This document shows positions 51,835-64,000 of a stretch of DNA of 64,000 nucleotides, piece by piece; position 1 is the stretch's first letter; each line of letters opens with the position of its first letter. The translations under genes and the position numbers were made by a program. The notes under the pieces are model-generated. The model made no database searches and was not told where the DNA came from. It saw only the letters and a list, made by a program, of their open reading frames with translations. This DNA is from Meloidogyne chitwoodi (lineage: Eukaryota > Nematoda > Chromadorea > Rhabditida > Meloidogynidae): assembly GCA_015183035.1 (NCBI GenBank), contig JACZZP010000004.1, positions 2,170,001-2,234,000 of the forward strand. Direction: 5' to 3'.

Positions 51835-52789
51835 TTTGAAAAGAAATATTAATTAATTAAAAAATCCACTTTTTTTTACTTAAATTGTTGGTTAAAAATT
51901 AATATATTTTTGATAAGAAAATTGACTATTTAATTAAAAAACATTATGCCAAATAAGCTATTTAAAATAATTTTGCAACTAATTGAGTCTCACAGCTTCT
52001 CTAAGGTTTTTGATTCATAACTTTGTTAATTTAAAGCGATTTAAAATAATTTATTTATCAATTAAAAGCTCTGAATTTGCTTATTCTTTTTAATTAAGAA
52101 TTATTCGATCATGTTTTAAAAAGTTAAAATAATTTAAATACGGAGAAACTTTATTTTTCTTTTTATCCGACTTTTTATTTAAATGATCGAATCAAATTAA
52201 AAGAAAAAGATTCGCAAATTTAAAAGCTTTCGATTGGTCCAAGGATTGTTAAAAACAATTGAAAATCAAAAAAGATAGACTAAAAAAGGAGAGATCTAAG
52301 CTAGACTCTTCCTTTCCTTATTTTCTTAAAAAAGCAAAGTAGACAAAATATTCTCTAGAGAATATATTTTTGTTTACTTTTATGTTTTTCTCTCTTTCTC
52401 TATTTACTTTACTTCCTTTAATGTCAGAGAGAATAATTTTGTTGAGTCAGAAAAAACAATGTTGAAAGTGATTAGTCACCCTTTTTAATATAATTTTTTG
52501 TCAAAAAATATTTTTTCGGAAACAAAATTTCAAATATATTTTTAGAATATCCATTAGTAATAATAAATATTTAAATATTGTGCTAAATAAGGCAAATATA
52601 GTGTGAAAAGGCGCCAAAGACTTTAATTTAAGCTTATTTAAAGGCAAAAATTCCCTTTTTTCTTGTTCCAAAAAAGGCAAAACTTTTTTTCTTTTTTTAC
52701 ATGCATTTTTAAATTTATTTAAAAATTATAATTAAATTAATTAAAAAATATTTACATAATTTATACATAAAATATATTTAAAAAAAGTT
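51835..52789. other. intergenic between RILP-like and NCLX
   Basis: AT-rich promoter region of the RILP-like gene and 3' flank of NCLX. It contains short purine-rich patches (AAAGGAGAGATCTAAGC at 52287). No gene seen. Confidence 0.5.
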
Positions 52790-55700
52790 TCAAAAAGGAA
52801 AAGGTAAAAAGCTCAATTCAGAAAATATTACACAAATAATAAATATTAAATAAAGAAATAAAAGGGTGAGACCATGTATTCTTCTTATATTAAATTTTTG
52901 CGTAAAAAGAAATATTAAAGTTGTAAATAAAGATAAGCCAAGGAAAAGAAACATTACATTGCTAACTGGATTTGTTTTAATCTGAAAAAATAAAATTAAT
53001 TTTTTAATATTTTTATTTTTTTAGGGAAATCCCCAGGTCATATTATAATTATTAAAGATTGGGATATCTGAGAAAAATATTTAGAATTTAAAAAATTTTA
53101 GAAAAAAATTGTTCCGAAAAAACAAACAAAAATATATTCACAGGAAGGGATAATATATTAAGATTAAATTATATTATTACTATAACTAAGGAAGTGTTTT
53201 GGACATTTTTAAATTATTTAGAATAAAATAATTATAAAATTAAAAGGATAGGAAGCAATCAAAATTGTGAAGAAAAAGGATATTTTGGGGGGAAAATACA
53301 TACATCTTTTTCAGTTATCCCACTTAACCATTAAAATAAAAATATTAGAAAAGAATACCGTGACTTCTTTTCCTTGTAATTTGGCTATTGTAAAAGCAGA
53401 GCCAAATCCGACCATTAAATCTTAAATTAAAAAAAATAAATTTAAAAAATAAAAAAAAAACAAACTAAAAAGAGGACCACCAATAGCTGCAGATAAAGCC
53501 ATTCTAGGCATTCCTTGTCTAGCTACTGAGACATCTGCTACTAAATCTCCAATACTATTACACCTAAACAAATATTTTTTAAATTAAATTAAATTAATTA
53601 AAAAAAACCATGCAACAGCAGTTAAACCAAGTATTTGATAAGGAATATTAAACAAATTTCCAAGCATTAAAACTACATTTAACTTAAAAAAAATATTTTA
53701 AATAATTTTTAAAAAAATAATTCATTATTCTTCTAATTTTTTAATTTTCTAAAAAATTATTTTATTTTTTTTTATACCACTTCCGCTGCTGTTGCATAAA
53801 TCCAAGCAATTGAAAGGACAAAACCAGTATGAGAAGAGATCCACTAAAAATAAATTAAAAAAATAATTATTAAAATTGCATACTTTATAATTATAAGGCT
53901 CTTTTTCAAATGAAGTTGTTACCGAAACAATTAAAGCAAAAAATAAAGAAATAAATATTATCAAATCTGCTACTATTATTGAAGGAAATATTTGAAGAGA
54001 AAATACTGAAAAAAATTTATTTAATTTTTTGGAAACATTTGACAAAATAAAAATCTTATTAAAAATTAAATTTGTGGGAGATATTCTGTGTCTCCAAATT
54101 TAATTAATAATTATTAAAAGTTTTGCGGATAAAATTTGCGGACAAAAAAGTACTTAAAAATCAAAGACATCCGAGTGACTCGAAAATATTGTTTCTTCTC
54201 TTATTTCCAAATATCACAAAAAATAATAATTTATAAAATAACAAACTTACATTTAAAAGAAGAACAAATTATAAGAGGAGCAAGAAAAGCATGTAAAATA
54301 GCCAAAGGTTTTGACCATTTACCATTTTTAGGAATTGTTAAGCCAAGTAAAATTAAAGAAGGAATCTTTAATTTTTTTAAAATAATTATTTTATGAATTT
54401 TTCATGTTTAAAAAGGCTCAAAATTTAAATAAAAAATTATTAAATAAAAGAAAAACCTTTGCTATTCTATAAAATCTTCCAATCAAACCAGCATTTTTAA
54501 ATTTATTCCAATTCAAAGGACATATTCTTTGCCAAAATTTGTTCATTTCCTTTCTGTAAAAATCATCATCTTCTTCTTCTATTTTCTTTTCAAGTATTTC
54601 TACATCACTTTTACATGGAGATAAAGTCCCTGAACTTGAAGGTGAGGAAAGAGGAGTACTCCCACCAACACTCAATTCTACTCCACTATCATTTGTTGTT
54701 TTTTGTAATTTTAAAGAAGAGGAGGGAATACTTCCGTAGCAATAACTTGAAACTATTTTATTGAGAAATTTAATTTATTAAAAATATTTTTTCATTTTTT
54801 AACCTAAAGATTCAAATTAACCAACGTACATATCTTTTTTAGGAGTGACGAAGGACGTCTGTTTCCATCGGGGGCAAGAATGTCGAAAATTGAGATTGGA
54901 GAAGACTCCGAAAAAATGTCTTGAAGACACACTATCTTTTCACCCAATAAAAAAAATTTCTCTCGCTTACTTGAAACATCCAAAGGTAATGGAGAAGTTG
55001 ATCTACTCAATCCATTTTCCTCTTCTTCTGCATCTAATTCTTCTTTTCCAAAGAATTTTCCTCCTTCTAAATAATCTAATGCACAAAATTCTTCTTCTTC
55101 AGGAAAGTTATTAATTACACAAACACTTGAAGAAGTTCTTGGTAATGTTACTACAGGAAGTTGAAGTACTGAACGTTGCTTTTGTTGTTGGTCGTCTTCC
55201 TGTTAAATATTTAACTTTAAAAAGTTAGAGACAAAACGGTTTATTTAGATAGTACCCCATTTATTCGCAAAAAAATATTTTACACTCAAAAATGACTTTG
55301 ATAAAATATTTTCTTGCGAATAGATGGGGTGTTTACTCAAACTAAATGAACGAAAAACAAACTTTTTTTCTTTCTGTCTCCTCTTTTTCAACACTCTTTT
55401 CGAATTCTGCTGTTCTACTTTCTTTTGATTGTGAGGGTAATGTCTTTTTTGTTTCTAATGCACAAATGTCTGCAGGTCCAATCTTTTTAGGCATAATATT
55501 TGAAATAATTTTATTAATTTTTCCAAAATTTTTTTCATTACTCATTTGTGACGACTTTTTTCGTTCTTTTTTAAATATTCTTCGACGTAATAAATTTCCA
55601 GAAACAACAGTTGTTGCATAAATTGAATAAAGAGCAATAAATGCAAGTGGTTGCCATAAAGGCATTTTTCCTTCCCAATTTGCAACTAATAAAAGTAAAA

Positions 55701-56810
55701 TTAGGGCTGCTGAATAAAAACAAATATCTCTCAAAATTGGTCGTCGCATAAGCAAAAATGATTTTGTATTTAAAGCTATAGCTGCTACAACACAACTTGT
55801 TACAAAAATACTTCCACCTAATAATTCACTTATTGCTAAATCAGCTCTAGGCTTTGGTACTGAAATGACAGAAACGATTGAACCAAAAATATCTGGAGCA
55901 CCATTGCCAAATGCCTGGAAAAAAATAAAAATTTTATTAAAAAATGGTCAATATCAAAATGGTAAATATTAAAAATGGTCAATATCAAAATGGTAAATAT
56001 TAAAAATGGTCAATATCAAAATGGTCAGCATTATTAAGAAAATACCTGTTTAACACCCAAACATCACAAAAAGAAAAACAAATATTAATCTCTCTCTTCC
56101 CTCTAAAACTAACCATAAATGTAATTCCAGCAATATTTTGTGAAGTATTATGCACATCAACAATTGTTGCAATATTTTCACAGAAAAAAGAATCTGCAGC
56201 AACACTCAAATGTAAAAATAAAAAAAGAAAAAAAATAATGGCAATAATAACAACAATTAATTGAAAATTTGAAGAAGAGGCACAAGCTTTAAATTCTGTC
56301 CAAGGTAAATAACCACCACCCTCACAATGTTCTGAATAATTTTTTACATAGGCACATAAAGCTACAAAATATTATATAATGATAAAGAAAATATTAAAAA
56401 TTATTTTTTAAATATTTTTAAAATTAATTTAGGAGCAACACAATAGGTTAATCGGAAAAAAAGACAATTCACCGAAAAAAAGACAATTCACCGAAAAAAG
56501 ACATTTCACCGAAAAAAAGACAATTCACCGAAAAAAGACATTTCACCGAAAAAAGACATTTCACCGAAAAAAAGATATTTCACCGAAAAAACATTTTTGA
56601 CTGAAAAATCGAAGAAATGTCCCCTACCTAATTGAACAAAATTTGGAAACATTTTATAAATAAATTTCAACTTAATATTCAAAATAATTAATTATACTAA
56701 CCCCCAAAATAATTAATTTTTCTAATAAATTTAATTAAAAAAACCTCACAATTAAATCCAAATTGTTTAAATTCAAAAGGACGACAAGTTTCTTGTTGTC
56801 TGTCAATCAT
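52790..56810 (-). CDS. NCLX-type mitochondrial Na+/Ca2+ exchanger
   Basis: Exports Ca2+ from mitochondria (SLC8B1 family; several ncx paralogs of this type in C. elegans). ATG at 56810, stop at 52790-52792. Exon 2 is 43 nt (56628-56670), needed to keep phase. Extracytoplasmic cysteines in CAYVKNYSEHCEGGGY, then the first membrane segments and the alpha-1 repeat (TFMAFGNGAPDIFGSIVSV, about 56120-55880). Next, a long charged Ser/Glu-rich loop (55600-54500); then KIPSLILLGLTIPKNGKWSK, further membrane helices, and the alpha-2 repeat (about 53640-53470) with LTAVAWCNSIGDLVADVSVA then RQGMPRMALSAAIGGPLF. The last exon (52982-52790) is hydrophobic and ends FLPFPF. Family proteins have GNSIGD where this has CNSIGD. 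Subcellular location is inferred from the family. Confidence 0.88.
55252..55332. mobile_element. MITE-like inverted repeat, copy 2
   Basis: GTACCCCATTTATTCGCAAA then AAAATATTTTA on the left; TAAAATATTTTCTTGCGAAT then AGATGGGGTGT on the right. The arms pair over about 28 bp, leaving a short loop, so the element is nearly all hairpin (81 bp). It sits in an NCLX intron; same family as 13833 and 17480. Confidence 0.75.
55940..56032 (+). repeat. tandem repeat, AAAATGGTCAATATCAAAATGG unit
   Basis: About three copies of a 36-38 bp unit alternating AAAATGGTCAATATC and AAAATGGTAAATATT, in an NCLX intron. Core AAAATGGTCAA is shared with the array at 34990. Confidence 0.8.
56453..56610 (+). repeat. minisatellite, 18-19 bp CACCGAAAAAA unit
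   Basis: Eight units of CCGAAAAAAAGACAATTCA or CCGAAAAAAGACATTTCA in the NCLX intron just downstream (minus strand) of the 43-nt exon. The two unit variants are interspersed. Units read CGGTGAAATG on the other strand, the same motif as the arms of the palindrome at 47311. Confidence 0.9.
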
Positions 56811-59400
56811 TTTTAAAGTTGAATATATTTATTCTTCTCAATTTTCTAAACATTTATTTGCCAAAATTTAATTTTTTAAATTAAATTTTCTAAAAAAATA
56901 AATTTAAAATTTGTTTTAATTAATTATTGATAAAAAAGCAAAGAGCAAAAATTAGTTAAAAATGACTCTTTTTACTTTCTGAATGATTTTTAAAAAAAGA
57001 AAAAAATTCTTTAAATTTTTTGATAAACATTGAGGAAACAATATTTGCTAAAATGAGGTAAATAAATAAATTTAAAAAAAAAAGAAAGAGAAAAGTTTAT
57101 TTGAAATTATACTTAAAAGATTTTTTAAATTTTGTGTATTTTGTGAAAAAAAAACTTTTGTTTATATAAGGGTGTGCGCAAATTATTAAGATTTTTTGGA
57201 TTTTTTAAATTTTCTTTTTTATATTTTAAAAATAAAATAATTAAAATTAAAAAATATTTAAATAAAGATATTGCTATATTTAAATTACTAAAATTCTCAT
57301 CAATTAATTAAACACAAAAAACGGTATTTTTAGATAAAAATAAATAGAAGTATTCTTGTAACATTAAATATGAATGTAAGAGTATATACTCAAAAATAAT
57401 TTAAAAAATAAATAAACAGAATGCCAAATTGGCACATTTTTTTATTTTTTTAAAAAGGTAAATTTTAAAACATTTTCTTTAGCTTTCATTTTTTCTCAAA
57501 AAATGACTAAATTAATTTTATATTTTTAATTAATTAATTTTTAGTTTAAAATTACTAAAAATAATGGTAATCATATGTTTATTAAACTAAAAGAAAAATT
57601 ATTATTATTTTATTTTTTACTTGATAAAAACAAATTGCGAGGGTGGAGATGATGTGAGGGTGGTTAAATAAATAAATAAATATTTATTTAGTTAAAATGA
57701 TAAAATTATTATTTAAAAAAAATAATAATTTTATTTAAATCTCTTTTTCTCTCATTTTTTTATTCTCTTAAAAATAAATTATTAAAATATTTTATTTATT
57801 TATTTCTATTTTTTATTTTCTTTTCTCCACCTTCACATATTTAAAAAATAAAATAAATAAATAAATAAATTTATTTATTTATTTATTTTTAAATAATTTT
57901 GTGAATTCGTCAAAGTAAAAAAATTAATAATAATCAAAAACTGATTAGAAAATTAAAAAAAACCCTTCTTTAATAATTTATTTTCTTTAATTATTAAAAA
58001 TTTTTTTAAATTTTTCCGCCAAAATATTAAAATAAAAAATTTTTTTTTAGAAAAATTAAAAAATAATACTTTTCGCTAAATAATAAATTTTTTAATTTTT
58101 TTAACATTTTTTAATTAATAAAAAAAAATTAGGTTAAAATAAAACTTTTATCAAAATACACAACTAAACACACAAATTTTGTTGTTTGTTTAATTCTCTC
58201 TTTTTTAAATTTATTGCCAATAAAAATAAAATTTTTTTAATATTTTTTGGGGTGATTTTGAGAGGATTTGTATATTTTATTTATTAAAATTTTTTTTTAT
58301 TATTTTATTTTAATAATAAAAAAATGTGAATATTTAAATATTAAAAAAGAAAATAAAAATTAAATAAAATAATTATTTAATTTAAAAAATAAAAAAAAAG
58401 TTTTTTGAAGGATCAAAATTCAACATTTTTATTTATTGTAATTTTTGTTAAAAAGGGTTTAATTTTTTAAAAATAGAAAGGATTAAAATGTGTCATTTTT
58501 ATTAACTTAAAATTTATTTTTAATTTCATCATTTCCGTCAAAAAAAAAAAAAAAAATTTTTCAAAAAAAATTTCAAAAAATTTTTTTGCCCAACCAAAAG
58601 AAAGAAAATTTTTAAAAAAATAAAATAAATTCTAAGCTTAAAAATAAAATAATAATTTAATTTTTAACCTTCTTCTCTTCCTTTAATTTACAAAATAAAA
58701 AAAAAGAGAGAGGAAAATAATTTTAAAATTCTTTGAATTATTTAACTTTTTTTTATTTATTATTTCTTTTAAAACTTTTAAAAAAAAATTATTTATTTTT
58801 TAATGTTTGTTCTTCACAAATTAAAGCTAATAAAATCTTTAAAATTTTCTTTTTTTTTAATTTTTAAATAAACATTAAAAATAAAAGAAAATTATTTATT
58901 TTTAAGCAAAATTGAGAGGAAAAAAGAGAAAATAAAATAAAAAAAAATAATTTTTATTATTTGACAAAAATTTTTAAATAAAAAAGAATATAAAAATTCT
59001 TTAATAAATTAACTTTTCTTTTTTTTAAAAATAATAATCTTTGATTTTTTTTAATAATTTTATTTATTTAAAAATATATAATTTTTAAATAAATATTTTT
59101 GCCTAATTTTTATTTAATTTTTTATTAAAAATAAAAAAAAAAGAGAAAATTCCAATTACAAAAATTAAAAAAAATAAAATTAAAAAAAATAACGGGAAAA
59201 ATGAAATATTAAATAATTAAAAAATAAATTAATTTAATTTATTTTTTATTCCCCTAAAAATCATAGCTACTAAAATGCTATAATTTTTTAAATTAATTAA
59301 TTTTATTTATTTATTTAAAAAATAAATATTAAAAATAAATATTACTTTGTGACTATTTTATGTTCTCCAATCACTGGGAAATAAATAATAATTTATTTTT
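56811..59400. other. very AT-rich intergenic region
   Basis: Between the NCLX start and the MICU stop codon. Almost only A and T, with AAATAAATAAAT / ATTTATTTATTT runs (a near-perfect palindrome at 57845-57895) and poly-A or poly-T tracts. A single GC-richer patch is GCGAGGGTGGAGATGATGTG at 57637. No open frame of interest. Confidence 0.6.
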
Positions 59401-62336
<2,936 letters not shown>

Positions 62337-62617
62337 CTAAATATTATAAAAAAATTTTATTTACAATTAAACGAGAAACAAATTTTTACAAATTAAAAAA
62401 TATAAACAGTCAAGAATTTTATCGGAGGTGAAAAAGAGTATAAAAAACTAAGAGAGACAATCAGAGAAAAAAAATAAGAAAATAAACGTTGCGCGAGGCA
62501 CTGAACTAGTCTGGTAAGGAATCGTCCTAACCGATTTTAAACTAACAAACGCTTGAAAAAAATCTTTAAGATTTTTAACATTTTTTCATCAGATTTTCTA
62601 TTTTTAGGTTTTCATTT
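62337..62617. promoter_or_regulatory. divergent MICU/TACC intergenic region
   Basis: 281 bp separate the ATGs of the MICU (-) and TACC (+) genes, so both promoters must lie here or overlap. The middle is taken by a tRNA-like remnant. No TATA box is obvious. Confidence 0.5.
62480..62548 (-). repeat. degenerate tRNA-like sequence
   Basis: Minus strand TTGTTAGTTTAAAATCGGTT then AGGACG (A-box region) and TAGTTCAGTGCCTCG (B-box-like). Stems are imperfect. In the MICU/TACC divergent promoter region. Confidence 0.45.
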
Positions 62618-63634
62618 ATGAATTCTTCAAAATCTTCTTTATCATTAACTCCACAAAAAGAAAATGTAATTGACATAAATACTTTAACAGTTTGCAAACG
62701 GACAAAATTACAATTTGTAGACAATGAAGATTTGGCTTTATGCAAGATTAAACTTAAAAGTGCACAATCTCTGATCAGTCGAATGGAAGGATTTAACAAA
62801 ATTTTAAAGTCTAAATGTAAGGAGGTTAAATTTATTTTTTTAATACTGTTAGTAGTTAGTAGTGGACCAAAATACTTTCAGAGGTTTACGCAATTCTCTT
62901 TAATTTTTTCTTTAATATCAAAATTTTTTTCTTTTTTAAAACAAAATATTCTGTTGTAGATAATGAAGTCGGAACTTCTCGAAATGATATTAATGGAACT
63001 GCCTTATCTCCTGTACAATTAGATGAATTGACCAGGGAAAGAAATTCTTTACGTGAAGATTTGGCTCAGTGGGAAAATAATTATGCTGATATTTATAAAC
63101 GTTATGACAAACTACGGGAAAATTGTGTTCTTCTGAAAAATGTAAAAATTCTAAAAATTAATTTTATAAAAAAATATTTAGAGTGAAGAAGAATTGAAGA
63201 ATCAACTTGTTGAAGAAGCTGCAAAATATGATCGTCTTTTAGATAAATTTAAAGAATTGAGAGGTGTTGCTGATGGTCAATTGAATCAGTTTTGTTTTTT
63301 TTTTAATTAAAAAAGAAAAAATAAAATTCCTTTTAAGAGCAAATTTGGAAATTCAAAGAATTATAAAACAACACGAAGAAAACACTTTGGGGCTTAGATG
63401 TCGTTTAAAGATGAATGAAACACAAATACAAACATTAAATTTGACAATACAAGGAAAGGTTGTTTTTCTTTTAATTATTTTTTAAATTTTAATTAAAAAT
63501 AATTAAAGGATAAACAAATTGATGAACTTAATAAAATGGTTGAAGAATTGATGGAAAAGAATGGAATTTCTGGAGATGGAGAACTTATAGAAGATGATGC
63601 AGATATTATTTTTACTCCTGGTGGATATAATTAA
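62618..63634 (+). CDS. tac-1: TACC-family centrosomal coiled-coil protein (TAC-1)
   Basis: TAC-1 works with the XMAP215 protein ZYG-9 at centrosomes to stabilise microtubules. Five exons join in phase: 62618-62816, 62960-63141, 63182-63263, 63340-63458, 63509-63634, 235 residues (C. elegans TAC-1 is about 260 as I recall). A Ser/Asn-rich N-terminus is followed by the C-terminal TACC coiled coil from about residue 90: DELTRERNSLREDLAQWENN, YADIYKRYDKLRENCVLLKN, then LGLRCRLKMNETQIQTLNLT and the family's closing motif DKQIDELNKMVEELMEK. A short acidic tail ends FTPGGYN. Confidence 0.85.
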
Positions 63635-63925
63635 AAAGTTGGGGGAAAATTGGATTTTTTTTTGACCTCTAAAAATAATATATATTAAATATTTACATTC
63701 ATTTTTGCTCTATTTTGTTGTAAAAAACATTTAAAAAATTTAGAAAAATTTATTCTTTGCTTCTTTTTGGGATATTAATAATTAAATTTATTATAATAAA
63801 ATATTTTTTTAAATAATTAAATTTTTTTGAAATTGTTTTGGACGTCGAGAGAGGTCACAATATTAATTTAAAAATTAAAAAAATTTTTTGAAGGAAGATT
63901 TGAGTTAAATATTATTTTAATAAAA

Positions 63926-64000
63926 TTAAACTTCCATTATTACTGGTAAAGATGTTGGTCTAGAAAGCCATATTAAATTTGACAAATTCTCATAATTATT
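63926..64000 (-). CDS. 3' end of an unidentified gene, partial
   Basis: The minus strand reads an open frame of 24 codons ending LIWLSRPTSLPVIMEV and TAA (63926-63928); the rest lies outside the window. Composition is coding-like. Tail-to-tail with TACC, 291 bp apart. Too short to identify. Confidence 0.45.
   Translation of the reverse strand, partial: NNYENLSNLIWLSRPTSLPVIMEV

Noticed and set aside
55346..55621. 91-codon plus-strand open frame
   Set aside because: Antisense of the well-supported NCLX exon.
56453..56610. CRISPR-like array
   Set aside because: Units are contiguous 18-19 bp with no spacers, inside a nematode intron: a minisatellite.

Overview
This window is nuclear DNA from a nematode, most likely a plant-parasitic tylenchid such as a root-knot nematode (Meloidogyne). 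The reasons are extreme AT richness, many short GT-AG introns (down to about 36 nt), closest resemblance of nearly every gene to recalled C. elegans proteins, and a one-peptide neuropeptide precursor ending in RPRGPPRF-amide, a type I associate with plant parasites. Species is inferred, not proven.

Layout, left to right: (1) 1-7604 (+), most of SAX-3/Robo, with the 5' end outside the window; (2) 8647-9602 (+), an unrecognised small multi-pass membrane protein; (3) 10291-14558 (+), a type II membrane GH20 hexosaminidase; (4) 15488-26059 (-), a very large MLL3/4-type H3K4 methyltransferase (SET-16); (5) 26515-28152 (-), an F-box-like protein lying between two diverged direct repeats; (6) 28650-31622 (+), gene fragments and one convincing but unidentified five-exon segment; (7) 31926-36603 (-), tyrosine/aromatic amino acid decarboxylase (TDC-1-like); (8) 38037-38748 (+), an FMRFamide-like neuropeptide precursor; (9) 39621-43347 (-), condensin II subunit D3 (HCP-6-like); (10) 44137-45079 (-), membrane-anchored ubiquitin-fold protein UBL3; (11) 45080-49772, a gene-poor AT-rich gap with repeats; (12) 49773-51834 (-), RILP-like coiled-coil protein; (13) 52790-56810 (-), NCLX-type Na+/Ca2+ exchanger; (14) 59401-62336 (-), MICU2/3-type mitochondrial calcium uptake regulator with a tRNA-Pro gene in an intron; (15) 62618-63634 (+), TACC coiled-coil protein; (16) the last coding bases of another minus-strand gene at the right edge.

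The genes are mostly unrelated housekeeping, developmental and neural functions. The one functional pairing is NCLX next to MICU: calcium exit from and calcium entry into mitochondria, encoded side by side on one strand. No bacterial genes, transposase or CRISPR were seen. The non-coding signal is repeats: a small inverted-repeat (MITE-like) family with three intronic copies, three unrelated GC-richer hairpins, a CACCGAAAAAA minisatellite, a dispersed AAAATGGTCAA / TGACATTTTGTC motif, and eight degenerate tRNA-like sequences beside the single intact tRNA.

Exon boundaries for sax-3, the membrane protein, the hexosaminidase, the neuropeptide, the unidentified segment and TACC were joined by hand with consistent reading phase; boundaries given with 'about' are approximate.
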